From: Streptomyces omiyaensis
Lineage (GTDB): Bacteria; Actinomycetota; Actinomycetes; Streptomycetales; Streptomycetaceae
DNA: 64,000 nt
Reading direction: 5' to 3'
Assembly: GCF_014650895.1 (NCBI RefSeq)
Contig: NZ_BMVV01000025.1
Location: 1 to 64,000, forward strand
A program made the translations under genes and the position numbers. The notes beneath the pieces are model-generated. The model saw nothing but the letters and a program-made list of their open reading frames with translations. It made no database searches and had not been told where the DNA came from. This document shows, in pieces, positions 51,112 through 60,013 of the stretch (positions are counted from its first letter, which is position 1; every line of letters starts with the position of its first letter).

Positions 51112-51657
51112 GAGCGGCCTCCTCGGGAGAACCGAACCTTCTCGGTTCTTTCCTCTAAATTCTGCACCTTGACCCGCCTTGCCCGAAATGGCAGAAGCGG
51201 GCCGAGTCGGTTATAGGACGAACGGCTTGTCCTCGGCACTACAACTACACCATCCGTCCAGCCGCGTCGGCCAAACCGATGGAATTGCCCTCGCAGGTGT
51301 TCATCAGCGGCGGAAGTCGACTGACCATGCCATAACGGACAGTCACGCCACTGTGACGATCAGTCACAGAGCGATCAGGAGTCCTCAGACCCCCCATAGA
51401 GTGCAATGCTGAGCGTTCCGCCCAAAGTTGGGCGGAAGGAACCCTCCCCGGACTCCTTGTCCTATTTTGGCACGAGGGTAGGCGATCGACGCAAGGGTGC
51501 GTTTAGTGCTGTCCGTCACCCTTGAGTCAAAGGCCCGGTTCAGGACCAACGTCCTGCCGGATCCGGCCAGATCGATCCGGCCAGTCACCCTGAAGATCAT
51601 TTACCCCGGAGCGGGGCGTCTTGTCCATGGACACCTGACGAAGATGCCCGACCTATG
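51112..51657. promoter_or_regulatory. bldC upstream region with inverted repeats
   Basis: This gap of 546 bp is long for Streptomyces and contains no gene. AT-rich stretches and several inverted repeats are visible. A hairpin AGAACCGA/TCGGTTCT (51128-51149) lies just before the bldC ribosome site. The inverted repeat TGTGAC-N5-GTCACA (51352-51368) has the look of a regulator site (Crp-like but with a longer spacer). A hairpin TTCCGCCC/GGGCGGAA (51416-51437) may end the transcript of the upstream gene. BldC is known to be autoregulated in some species. No exact site can be named. Confidence 0.5.
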
Positions 51658-52512
51658 TCAATTCGCCTGGCGCAGGCCCCTGACGGCCCGCCAGCGCTCC
51701 GCGAGCCGCGTGTACACCTCGCCCGCCGCCTCGTCGTCCCCCGCCCGCAGCGCCGCGAGCCCGGCCGCCACGTCGGCCGCCGACCGGTCCTCCGCCAGCC
51801 GTTCCTCCGCCACCGCGTGCACCAGACCGCCGTAGTCCAGCTCCACCAGCGCCCGCGGGTGGAACTCCTCCAGCCACCGGCCCACGTCGACCAGCCCCTG
51901 CGCCAGCGGCCCCTCGTCCGCCGAGTCCCGCAGCGCGCGCAGCGCCCGCGCCAGCCGGCGCCGCGCCTGCGCCATCGTCGTCCGGTAGAGCAGCACCGGC
52001 GCCCGGCCCGCCGCCCGGTCCCCCGCCTCGTACCGCCGCTCCTCGTCCCCGAAGAGGGCGAACCAGCGCAGCGGCACCTGCCAGACCGCCGTCCGGATCC
52101 ACGGCCGCGCGTCCGGGTTCCGCTCCAGCCACCGCTCGTGGTCCGTCTCCACCTGGGCCCGCACGACCGGCGGCAGCATCGCGTCCAGGACCGGCTCCGG
52201 CAGACCGCCCTGCGCCACCAGGTCCCGCAGCGCCAGCCACCCCCGCAGCCGGGTCCGCCACGGGCAGATCACCACGCCCCCGTCCAGGTGCGCCACGAAG
52301 GCCTCGCCGCTCTCGTGCACCGGGACCGGCACCGGCGGCACCGGCACCAGGTCCGCCAGCGACCGCCGCAGCTCCTCCTGGGCCCCGGGGGTGCCCGCCC
52401 GGCGGGCGTAGCGCGCCCAGTGGGTCCGCTCCGGCTCGGGAAAGGCGGCCAGCGGCTCGTACACCCGCAGGTAGGAGGCGTACGGGACGAGCAACCTGGA
52501 GTCGACCGACAT
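51658..52512 (-). CDS. Conserved hypothetical protein upstream of bldC
   Basis: The protein has 284 residues, soluble, acidic/basic mixed, with no signal peptide and no motif I can assign. It starts SVDSRLLVPYASYLRVYEPL with a GTG/ATG at 52512. By position it corresponds to the hypothetical gene between bldC and vdh in S. coelicolor (from memory). The strongly conserved neighbourhood suggests a core function in Streptomyces. It is divergent from vdh. Confidence 0.7.
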   Translation of the reverse strand: MSVDSRLLVPYASYLRVYEPLAAFPEPERTHWARYARRAGTPGAQEELRRSLADLVPVPPVPVPVHESGEAFVAHLDGGVVICPWRTRLRGWLALRDLVAQGGLPEPVLDAMLPPVVRAQVETDHERWLERNPDARPWIRTAVWQVPLRWFALFGDEERRYEAGDRAAGRAPVLLYRTTMAQARRRLARALRALRDSADEGPLAQGLVDVGRWLEEFHPRALVELDYGGLVHAVAEERLAEDRSAADVAAGLAALRAGDDEAAGEVYTRLAERWRAVRGLRQAN

Positions 52513-52665
52513 GTCGCGAATCCTTCCACGCGGGTACTCCGCGAGGGGGTGATCCGGCCCACTCCGCCCTTCCTACGCCCAGGTAGGACTTAATCTCGTG
52601 GCGCAATGGTCCTCCCCCACCCGCAGGGGGGACCTCCCGCCGCTTCTTCCTTGGGAGTCACCACA

Positions 52666-53745
52666 GTGACCGCAACTGAAGGCGTCCTGCACACCCTGTT
52701 CCACTCGGAGCAGGGCGGCCACGAGCAGATCGTGCTCTGCCAGGACCGCGCCACCGGCCTCAAGGCCGTCATCGCCCTCCACAACACCGCCCTCGGGCCC
52801 GCCCTCGGCGGCACCCGCTTCTACCCGTACGCCACCGAGGCCGACGCCGTCGCCGACGCCCTCAACCTGGCCCGCGGGATGTCGTACAAGAACGCCATGG
52901 CCGGACTCGACCACGGCGGCGGCAAGGCCGTGATCATCGGTGACCCCGAGCAGATCAAGACCGAGGAACTCCTCCTCGCCTACGGGCGCTTCGTCGCCTC
53001 CCTCGGCGGCCGCTACGTGACGGCCTGCGACGTCGGCACCTACGTCGCCGACATGGACGTCGTGGCCCGGACCAACCGGTGGACCACCGGCCGCTCCCCC
53101 GAGAACGGCGGCGCCGGCGACTCCTCCGTCCTGACCGCCTTCGGCGTCTTCCAGGGCATGCGCGCCTCCGCCCAGCACCTGTGGGGCGACCCGACCCTGC
53201 GCGGCCGGAAGGTCGGCGTCGCCGGCGTCGGCAAGGTCGGCCACTACCTCGTCGAGCACCTCCTGGAGGACGGCGCCGAGGTCGTGATCACCGACGTGCG
53301 CGAGGAGTCGGTGCGCCGGATCACCGACAAGCACCCGCAGGTCCAGGTGGTCGCCGACACCGACGCCCTGATCCGCGTCGAGGGGCTGGACGTCTACGCG
53401 CCGTGCGCGCTGGGCGGCGCGCTGAGCGAGGAGACGGTGCCGTTCCTCACCGCGGGCGTCGTCTGCGGTGCGGCCAACAACCAGCTCGCCCACCCGGGCA
53501 TCGAGAAGGACCTCGTGGAGCGCGGGATCCTCTACGCCCCCGACTACGTGGTGAACGCCGGCGGCGTCATCCAGGTCGCCGACGAGCTGCACGGCTTCGA
53601 CTTCGACCGGTGCAAGGCGAAGGCCGCGAAGATCTTCGACACCACCCTGGAGATCTTCGCACGTGCGAAGGCCGATGGGATCCCGCCGGCCGCGGCCTCC
53701 GACCGCATCGCCGAGCAGCGGATGTCCGAGGCGCGCCGGGGCTGA
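52666..53745 (+). CDS. vdh: Valine dehydrogenase (Leu/Val/Phe dehydrogenase family)
   Basis: This 359-residue NAD-dependent amino acid dehydrogenase starts TATEGVLHTLFHSEQGG. The catalytic-lysine block is LDHGGGKAVIIG, preceded by GPALGGTRFY. The Rossmann motif is GVAGVGKVGHYLVEHL. It deaminates valine, leucine and isoleucine to 2-oxo acids and supplies branched-chain precursors for polyketide and fatty-acid synthesis. The GTG at 52666 is supported by GGGAG upstream and the family N terminus. A small GC-rich hairpin (TCCCCC/GGGGGA near 52612-52631) lies in the leader. Position next to bldC agrees with known vdh genes. Confidence 0.94.
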   Translation: MTATEGVLHTLFHSEQGGHEQIVLCQDRATGLKAVIALHNTALGPALGGTRFYPYATEADAVADALNLARGMSYKNAMAGLDHGGGKAVIIGDPEQIKTEELLLAYGRFVASLGGRYVTACDVGTYVADMDVVARTNRWTTGRSPENGGAGDSSVLTAFGVFQGMRASAQHLWGDPTLRGRKVGVAGVGKVGHYLVEHLLEDGAEVVITDVREESVRRITDKHPQVQVVADTDALIRVEGLDVYAPCALGGALSEETVPFLTAGVVCGAANNQLAHPGIEKDLVERGILYAPDYVVNAGGVIQVADELHGFDFDRCKAKAAKIFDTTLEIFARAKADGIPPAAASDRIAEQRMSEARRG

Positions 53746-53868
53746 GTCCCGCCCCGCCACGGGGAGTGGCCGCCCCGCCGTCCGGGAGACTTCGCTCACG
53801 CCCGTCGGCGGGTCGGCCCCCCAGAAGAGGTTAAAATCGCGACTGACCAGCGAGGAAAGGGCGCCTCG

Positions 53869-54015
53869 ATGGTTCTGTACCGGGGTATGTGATGCGCGCG
53901 GCGTACCGTAGACCCGAGGAAACAGGTACCGTTGAAGCCCTACGGACCGGTCTCTCTGTCGAGAGTCCGTTTCGCATCATGAACGCGTGTCAAGACTCTG
54001 GGGCCAAAGAGCCCC
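53869..54015 (+). promoter_or_regulatory. Structured leader and short upstream ORF before the DUF3073 gene
   Basis: An eight-codon frame (MVLYRGM then stop, 53869-53892) follows AGGAAAGGG and ends TGATG. Its overlapping ATG (53892) is in frame with the DUF3073 protein and would add 48 residues. The leader also contains two hairpins (ACGGAC/GTCCGT with inner TCTC/GAGA at 53942-53970; GGGGC/GCCCC at 54000-54015). These could regulate translation, but the short ORF may be coincidence. Confidence 0.35.
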
Positions 54016-54035
54016 GTCACCGAGGGGGTCGAGCC

Positions 54036-54290
54036 ATGGGGCGCGGCCGGGCAAAGGCCAAGCAGACCAAGGTCGCCCGCCAGCTGAAGTACAGCAGCGG
54101 CGGGACTGACCTGTCGCGTCTGGCCAATGAGCTGGGCGCTTCGACTTCGAGCCAGCCGCCGAATGGCGAGCCGTTCGAGGACGACGACGAGGAAGACGAC
54201 CCGTACGCTCAGTACGCGGACCTCTACAACACGGACGACGAGGACGAGGACGACGAGTCCGGTCCGCAGTCGTCCCGGCGTCGCGCTTGA
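54036..54290 (+). CDS. Small acidic DUF3073-family protein
   Basis: The 84-residue protein has a basic N-terminal third (GRGRAKAKQTKVARQLKYSS) followed by a strongly acidic tail (EDDDEEDDPYAQYADLY, then DEDEDDESG). This is the DUF3073 family, conserved in Actinobacteria, function unknown; charge separation suggests an RNA- or ribosome-associated role, which is inference. The ATG at 54036 follows GAGGGGGTCGAGCC. It is single-gene with its own terminator, between vdh and purM. Confidence 0.85.
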   Translation: MGRGRAKAKQTKVARQLKYSSGGTDLSRLANELGASTSSQPPNGEPFEDDDEEDDPYAQYADLYNTDDEDEDDESGPQSSRRRA

Positions 54291-54304
54291 CCTTCTGAAC
54301 GCCG

Positions 54305-54335
54305 AAACTCGGTCCGGGCCTCCCGGACCGGGTTT
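54305..54335 (+). terminator. Terminator of the DUF3073 gene
   Basis: The stem CGGTCCGGG/CCCGGACCG around loop CCT is extended by AAACT/GGTTT pairing and followed by TTTTCGTG. A short T-tract is present on the plus strand. Confidence 0.8.
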
Positions 54336-54419
54336 TCGTGCTGCTCAGGGCGGTACCGGGCGATGAGGAAGCCGCCGGAGCCGCACGGGCCGGATCCACG
54401 GCCGCGCGGAGCGGAGACA

Positions 54420-54459
54420 CGAGGAAGGGGCACCCCGCAGGCGGGGTGCCCCTTCCTCG
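54420..54459 (-). terminator. Terminator of purM, possibly bidirectional
   Basis: A perfect 19-bp inverted repeat (54420-54438 with 54441-54459; arms begin CGAGGAAGGGGCACCCC) with a 2-nt centre lies 17 bp after the purM stop. It is the most stable hairpin in this part of the window and would also stop read-through from DUF3073. Confidence 0.85.
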
Positions 54460-54475
54460 TACGCCCGTGGCGCGA

Positions 54476-55549
54476 CTACTTCGCGTAGTCGCCGACCAGC
54501 TCCGCTCCGGAGGCCTTCTCGCCCCGCTCGGTGATCTCGCCGGCGACCCAGGCGTCGAGCCCGCGGTCGGCCAGCGTGGCGAGGGCGGCGTCGGCCGACT
54601 CGGCGGGGACGACGGCCATCATGCCGACGCCCATGTTGAGGGTCTTCTCCAGCTCCAGGCGCTCCACCCGGCCGGCGGTGCCGACGAGGTCGAAGATCGC
54701 GCCCGGGGCCCAGGTGGAGCGGTCCACGGTGGCGTGCAGCCCGTCCGGGATCACCCGGGCCAGGTTGGCCGCGAGACCGCCGCCGGTGATGTGGCTGAAG
54801 GCGTGCACCTCGGTGGTCCGGGTGAGCGCCAGGCAGTCCAGCGAGTAGATCCGGGTGGGCTCCAGGAGCTCCTCGCCCAGGGTGCGGCCCAGCTCCTCGA
54901 CCTGCTGGTCGAGACGCATGCCGGCGCGGTCGAAGACCACGTGGCGGACGAGCGAGTACCCGTTGGAGTGAAGCCCGGAGGAGGCCATGGCGATGACCGC
55001 GTCCCCCGTACGGATGCGATCGGCGCCGAGCAGGCGGTCGTGCTCCACGACACCGGTGCCGGCGCCGGCCACGTCGAAGTCGTCCGGGCCGAGGAGGCCC
55101 GGGTGCTCCGCCGTCTCGCCGCCGACCAGGGCGCAGCCGGCGAGGACGCAGCCCTCGGCGATGCCCTTGACGATGGAGGCGACCCGCTCCGGGTGGACCT
55201 TGCCCACGCAGATGTAGTCGGTCATGAAGAGCGGCTCGGCGCCGCAGACGACGATGTCGTCCATGACCATGGCGACCAGGTCGTGGCCGATGGTGTCGTA
55301 CACGCCCATCTGGCGGGCGATGTCGACCTTCGTGCCGACGCCGTCGGTCGCCGAGGCGAGCAGCGGACGCTCGTAGCGCTTGAGGGCGGAGGCGTCGAAG
55401 AGGCCGGCGAAGCCGCCCAGGCCGCCGAGGCCGGCGACCTCGGGGCGCTGGGTCTTCTTCACCCACTCCTTCATGAGCTCGACGGCGCGGTCGCCCGCCT
55501 CGATGTCGACGCCCGCAGAGGCGTAGCTGGCACCAGTGGTCTGAGACAT
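54476..55549 (-). CDS. purM: Phosphoribosylformylglycinamidine cyclo-ligase (AIR synthase)
   Basis: The 357-residue protein carries out the fifth step of purine synthesis, closing the imidazole ring of AIR with ATP. The N-terminal motif GVDIEAGDRAVELM and the PurM/PurL-family glycine-rich block (LGGLGGFAGLFD) are intact, as is LLASATDGVGTKVDIA. Start ATG at 55549. purF lies 52 bp upstream on the same strand, so the two are probably one transcript. Confidence 0.97.
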   Translation of the reverse strand: MSQTTGASYASAGVDIEAGDRAVELMKEWVKKTQRPEVAGLGGLGGFAGLFDASALKRYERPLLASATDGVGTKVDIARQMGVYDTIGHDLVAMVMDDIVVCGAEPLFMTDYICVGKVHPERVASIVKGIAEGCVLAGCALVGGETAEHPGLLGPDDFDVAGAGTGVVEHDRLLGADRIRTGDAVIAMASSGLHSNGYSLVRHVVFDRAGMRLDQQVEELGRTLGEELLEPTRIYSLDCLALTRTTEVHAFSHITGGGLAANLARVIPDGLHATVDRSTWAPGAIFDLVGTAGRVERLELEKTLNMGVGMMAVVPAESADAALATLADRGLDAWVAGEITERGEKASGAELVGDYAK

Positions 55550-55601
55550 GGGGTTCAGAGCTTTCGTGTCGTTACTGCGTCACTGCGGGTGCAGCGGGAT
55601 C

Positions 55602-57128
55602 TCACGGACGGCGCAGGGCGTCGGCGGCCGCGGTGGCGGCCGGCCCGGCGGCCAGCTCCGTCTCCAGGAGCTGCTTGCCGAGCAGCTCGGGGTCCGGCAG
55701 CTCCATCGGGTACTCGCCGTCGAAGCAGGCGCGGCAGAGGTTCGGCTTGTCGATGGTGGTCGCCTCGATCATCCCGTCGATGGAGATGTACGAGAGCGAG
55801 TCCGCGCCCAGCGACTTGCCGATCTCCTCGATCGACATGCCGTTGGCGATCAGCTCCGCGCGGGTGGCGAAGTCGATGCCGAAGAAGCACGGCCACTTCA
55901 CCGGCGGGGAGGAGATCCGGATGTGGATCTCGGCCGCGCCGGCCTCGCGGAGCATCCGGACCAGGGCGCGCTGGGTGTTGCCGCGGACGATGGAGTCGTC
56001 GACGACGACCAGGCGCTTCCCCTTGATGACTTCCTTGAGGGGGTTCAGCTTCAGCCGGATGCCGAGCTGGCGGATGGTCTGCGAGGGCTGGATGAAGGTG
56101 CGCCCGACGTAGGCGTTCTTCACCAGGCCGGCGCCGAAGGGGATGCCGGAGGCCTCCGCGTAGCCGATGGCGGCGGGGGTGCCGGACTCCGGCGTCGCTA
56201 TGACCAGGTCGGCCTCGACCGGCGCCTCCTTGGCGAGGCGGCGGCCCATCTCCACGCGGGAGAGGTAGACGTTCCGGCCGGCGATGTCGGTGTCCGGGCG
56301 GGCCAGGTAGACGTACTCGAAGACACAGCCCTTCGGCTTCGCTTCCGCGAATCGAGAGGTGCGGATGCCGTTCTCGTCGATCGCGATCAGCTCGCCGGGC
56401 TCGACCTCGCGGACGAAGCTGGCGCCGCAGATGTCGAGGGCCGCGGACTCGGACGCGACCACCCAGCCGCGCTCCAGCCGGCCGAGGACCAGCGGGCGGA
56501 TGCCCTGCGGGTCACGGGCGGCGTAGAGCGTGTGCTCGTCCATGAAGACGAGGGAGAAGGCGCCCCGGACCTCGGGGAGGACCTTCGCGGCGGCCTGCTC
56601 GATGGTGAGCGGCTTGCCGTCCCCGTCCACCTGGCCGGCGAGGAGCGCCGTGACCAGGTCGGTGTCGTTGGTGGCGGCGACCTGGGTGGCGCGGCCGTCC
56701 TTCTTGGGAAGGTCGGCGACCATCTCGGCCAGCTGCGCCGTGTTCACCAGGTTGCCGTTGTGGCCGAGCGCCAGCGAACCGTGGGCGGTGGCCCGGAAGG
56801 TCGGCTGGGCGTTCTCCCACACGGAGGCCCCGGTGGTCGAGTAGCGGGCGTGACCGACCGCGATATGACCCTGGAGGGAACCGAGAGAGGTCTCGTCGAA
56901 GACCTGGGACACGAGGCCCATGTCCTTGAAGACGAGGATCTGGGAGCCGTTGCTGACCGCGATTCCCGCGGATTCCTGACCCCGATGCTGGAGGGCGTAG
57001 AGCCCGAAGTACGTGAGCTTTGCGACCTCTTCACCCGGAGCCCAGACACCGAAGACGCCACACGCGTCCTGGGGGCCTTTCTCGCCGGGGAGCAGGTCGT
57101 GATTGAGTCGACCGTCACCACGTGGCAC
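55602..57128 (-). CDS. purF: Amidophosphoribosyltransferase (glutamine PRPP amidotransferase)
   Basis: The 508-residue protein carries out the first committed step of purine synthesis. A short propeptide (PRGDGRLNHDLLPGEKGPQD) precedes the nucleophilic Cys in ACGVFGVWAPG, so the enzyme is of the processed type with an iron-sulfur cluster. Cysteines that could bind the cluster are seen in GCVFEYVY and in LCRACFDGEYP. The PRPP loop VVDDSIVRGNT is intact. The GTG at 57128 is chosen for length; a TAGACT (57141-57136) lies 7 bp before it, which suggests a leaderless message. purM follows 52 bp downstream. Confidence 0.95.
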   Translation of the reverse strand: MPRGDGRLNHDLLPGEKGPQDACGVFGVWAPGEEVAKLTYFGLYALQHRGQESAGIAVSNGSQILVFKDMGLVSQVFDETSLGSLQGHIAVGHARYSTTGASVWENAQPTFRATAHGSLALGHNGNLVNTAQLAEMVADLPKKDGRATQVAATNDTDLVTALLAGQVDGDGKPLTIEQAAAKVLPEVRGAFSLVFMDEHTLYAARDPQGIRPLVLGRLERGWVVASESAALDICGASFVREVEPGELIAIDENGIRTSRFAEAKPKGCVFEYVYLARPDTDIAGRNVYLSRVEMGRRLAKEAPVEADLVIATPESGTPAAIGYAEASGIPFGAGLVKNAYVGRTFIQPSQTIRQLGIRLKLNPLKEVIKGKRLVVVDDSIVRGNTQRALVRMLREAGAAEIHIRISSPPVKWPCFFGIDFATRAELIANGMSIEEIGKSLGADSLSYISIDGMIEATTIDKPNLCRACFDGEYPMELPDPELLGKQLLETELAAGPAATAAADALRRP

Positions 57129-57644
57129 GTCTTCGAGTCTAGGGGACCTCGACCGCAGGTCCGAATGGAAGAACGGTCCGTGGACGGCCCCCGTGCGATC
57201 GCACCAAAAGATCGCCGCGCACTTGGAGGGGCCTACAAGGCAGGTGGCGGAAGGGTTCTCCCCCCGCACACCCCCTCGGACCACCCGCTCGTACCGGCCC
57301 GCCGGACCCTCCGCGATGTGACGCAGAACGCACGGACCGGGGGTTTCACGGGCGTTTCGATCACGCGAACTACGCGCGTCGACCCGGGGGTCGGGCGTTG
57401 ACCCGGACCCGCCCTTCGGCGAGGCTCCTGATCCATGCAGCCCCGCAGTGACCGAGCGGTCACCCTCGTCCGGCGCCGGCACGTGGACCTCGTCCGTGTC
57501 GCGAGCGCCGGCTGTCGCCGCGCCTGACCGGCCGGCCCCGCCCGTCCTGCCCGCTGCCCCTCCCCTCCGCACCCCCGCCCGCGGCGCCGTCCCCCGCCCG
57601 CCGGGTCCCGGAGGCATGCCCGTACGTCCTTCTGGAGACTCGAC
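57129..57644. other. 516-bp divergent region between purF and the sulfatase gene
   Basis: No gene is recognised. The purF promoter is likely within 57130-57170. A perfect inverted repeat GTGACCG-AG-CGGTCAC (57448-57463) has the form of a TetR/GntR operator and lies closer to the sulfatase. A GTCGACCCGGGGGTCGGGC stretch near 57378 is GC-rich and may fold. The rest is unremarkable, very GC-rich DNA. Confidence 0.45.
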
Positions 57645-59048
57645 ATGTCCACGCCCCTGTCCCGCCGGGCCTTCGGCGGAGCCGCCGCCGGCGCCGCCGC
57701 GGTGGCCGCCGTCGGCGCCGCCCCCGCCCACGCGGCGCCCGCCCCGGCCGCCGCCCCCGCGGAGCGCCCCTTCCGGGCCGCCCGCCCGCGCCGCCACTCC
57801 CGGCGGCCGAACATCCTCTTCATCCTGGGCGACGACCTCGGCTGGGCCGACCTCTCCTCGTACGGCTCCCCGCACATCCGCACCCCGCACCTCGACCGGC
57901 TCGCCCGCGACGGCGTCCGCTTCACCGACGCCTACTCCGGCTCCGCGACCTGCTCCCCCACCCGCTTCAGCCTCTACACCGGCCGCTACCCGGGCCGCAC
58001 CAGGGGCGGCCTCGCCGAGCCGATCGCCGACAGGTCCGCCGGCCTGGAGCCCACCCACCCCACGCTCGCCTCGCAGCTCCGCGACTCCGGCTACGCCACC
58101 GCCCTCATCGGCAAGTGGCACTGCGGCCACCTCCCCGACTACTCCCCCACCAAGTCCGGCTGGGACGAGTTCTTCGGCAACTTCGGCGGCGCCCTGGAGT
58201 ACTACTCCAAGCTCGGCCCCGGCGGCGAGTACGACCTCTACGAGGGCGACGCCGAGTACAAGGACCTCCGCTACTACACGCGGATCCTCACCGAGCGGGC
58301 GAGCGAGTACGTGAGCCGCGACCACGAGAAGCCGTGGCTGCTCAACCTCAACTTCACCACCCCGCACTGGCCGTGGATCGCCGACGGCGACGAGGAGGCG
58401 AGCGCCGAGATCGTCCGCCGCATCAGGGCCGGCGACCGCTCGGCCCTCTGGCACCAGGACGGCGGCTCGATCGGGAAGTACAAGGAGATGGTCGAGGACC
58501 TCGACCGCTCGATCGGCCGGGTCCTCGAGGCGCTCCGGCGCTCCGGCCGGGAGCAGGACACCCTCGTCTTCTTCGCCAGCGACAACGGCGGCGAGCGCTT
58601 CTCCTACAACTGGCCGCTCGCCGGCAGCAAGGGCTCCCTCCAGGAGGGCGGCATCCGCGTCCCCTCGATCCTGCGCTGGCCCGCCCGGATCGACGGCGGC
58701 CAGGTCAGCGACCTGCCCGTCTTCACCCCCGACTGGACGGCGACCCTGCTCGACCTGGCCGGCGCCCGCCCCCACCCCGCCTATCCGCTCGACGGCACCA
58801 GCCTCGCCGGACACCTGCTGCGCGGCGAGGAGGTGCCCGAGCGGGACCTCTTCTGGCGGGTCCGGGGCGAGCGGGCGCTGCGCCGCGGCGACTGGAAGTA
58901 CTACCGGGGCAAGTCCGGACGCGACCAGCTCTTCCACCTCGCCGAGGACGCCCGCGAGCAGGCGGACCGGGCGCCCTACGAGCAGGCCAGGCTCGCCGAG
59001 TTCCGGGCCGCGTGGGAGCGGATCGACGCGGGGCTGCTGCGCTACTGA
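57645..59048 (+). CDS. Tat-exported sulfatase (arylsulfatase family)
   Basis: The protein has 467 residues. The twin-arginine signal SRRAFGGAAAG is followed by a hydrophobic Ala-rich stretch ending around AHAAP. The sulfatase core has FILGDDLGWADLSSYG with metal ligands. The formylglycine site CSPTRFSLYTGR has the Cys that is converted to formylglycine, and SDNGGERFSYNW is the other metal site. It would remove sulfate from extracellular sugars or aromatic esters. The ATG at 57645 follows GGAGA. No maturation enzyme or transporter is adjacent. The stop overlaps the convergent META gene by 7 bp. Confidence 0.92.
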   Translation: MSTPLSRRAFGGAAAGAAAVAAVGAAPAHAAPAPAAAPAERPFRAARPRRHSRRPNILFILGDDLGWADLSSYGSPHIRTPHLDRLARDGVRFTDAYSGSATCSPTRFSLYTGRYPGRTRGGLAEPIADRSAGLEPTHPTLASQLRDSGYATALIGKWHCGHLPDYSPTKSGWDEFFGNFGGALEYYSKLGPGGEYDLYEGDAEYKDLRYYTRILTERASEYVSRDHEKPWLLNLNFTTPHWPWIADGDEEASAEIVRRIRAGDRSALWHQDGGSIGKYKEMVEDLDRSIGRVLEALRRSGREQDTLVFFASDNGGERFSYNWPLAGSKGSLQEGGIRVPSILRWPARIDGGQVSDLPVFTPDWTATLLDLAGARPHPAYPLDGTSLAGHLLRGEEVPERDLFWRVRGERALRRGDWKYYRGKSGRDQLFHLAEDAREQADRAPYEQARLAEFRAAWERIDAGLLRY

Positions 59049-59866
59049 GCCGGCGGGGCCGCCCGGGCGGTCAGGCCCTGGCCCGCGCCGTCGGTGAGGG
59101 TCAGGGTCCGGTGGTCGAGCCGGTAGGAGAGGGGGCCGTCGAGGAGCTCGTACAGCTGCGTCTCCAGGCTCATCTGCGGGCTCGCGCACATCATCCGGGT
59201 GGTGGCGGCGGGGCCGTCGACGGTGAGCGCGCGGGCCTTCTCGTCGATGCGGACGGCGGCCGAGAAGTCGTTGCAGCCGAGGTTGCCGGTGATCCGGCCG
59301 TCCGCACCGATCACCAGGCGGGCCTTGGTCTCGGCGCCGGCCGGGAGCGAGGCCGCGGTGTCGCCGGAGACCAGGCCGTCGACCTTCCACGTGGTGCCGC
59401 GCAGCGGGGCGGACGGTTCGGCGGCCAGCTCGACCTTCCGCGCGCCGTCCGCCGAGGCGAGGGTGAGGGCGCCCTCCCGCATCGTGCCCTCCAGGGGGCC
59501 GGTGAAGGCGGCGAGGAAGGCCTTCTCGAAGCGCTGCAGGTCGCCGGGGCAGCCCTTCTCCGTGACCTCCTCCGGGGTGACGGTGACGGTGCTGCCGGCC
59601 ACGGCGACGGTCGCGCCGAAGTGGTTGCAGCCGGTGCTGCCGCGGGCGCGCCCGCTCTCGGCGAAGTCGACGGCGGCACCGTCCGGGGCCGTCGAGCGGC
59701 CGCCGTCCACGGTGACCGCGGCCACCGTCCAGTGCGTGCCGGTGAGCGGGAGGTCGGGGTCCGCCGCACCCCCGCTCCCCGCCCCCGGCCCGCCGCAGGC
59801 GGTGAGGACGGGCAGGGCGGCGGCCAGCAGGACGGCGGCGGCGAGGGTGCTGCGCGGCTTCGGCAT
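59042..59866 (-). CDS. META-domain lipoprotein (two HslJ-like domains)
   Basis: The 274-residue protein has a lipoprotein signal with lipobox LTAC (KPRSTLAAAVLLAAALPVLT then AC). Two META/HslJ-type beta domains follow, each beginning with a GTxWxV/GTTWKV opening and containing a GCNHF or GCNDF motif (in GSTGCNHFGATV and NLGCNDFSAAV). HslJ-type proteins in Gram-negatives are heat- or antibiotic-induced outer-membrane lipoproteins; in Streptomyces the role is unknown, probably envelope stress. ATG start at 59866. Confidence 0.88.
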   Translation of the reverse strand: MPKPRSTLAAAVLLAAALPVLTACGGPGAGSGGAADPDLPLTGTHWTVAAVTVDGGRSTAPDGAAVDFAESGRARGSTGCNHFGATVAVAGSTVTVTPEEVTEKGCPGDLQRFEKAFLAAFTGPLEGTMREGALTLASADGARKVELAAEPSAPLRGTTWKVDGLVSGDTAASLPAGAETKARLVIGADGRITGNLGCNDFSAAVRIDEKARALTVDGPAATTRMMCASPQMSLETQLYELLDGPLSYRLDHRTLTLTDGAGQGLTARAAPPAQ

Positions 59867-60013
59867 GCCGATGGGACGCGGCGGACGGGCGGCGGGTTCC
59901 CCGGTGCGCCCCTCGGGGGAGGGCCGCCGCCGTGCCCCGCGGGGCCGTCGCGGTCCCTCACGCGACCGTTTCCCTCCCTCACGGGGCGGCCGCCGTCCCC
60001 CGCGGGGTGCGTC

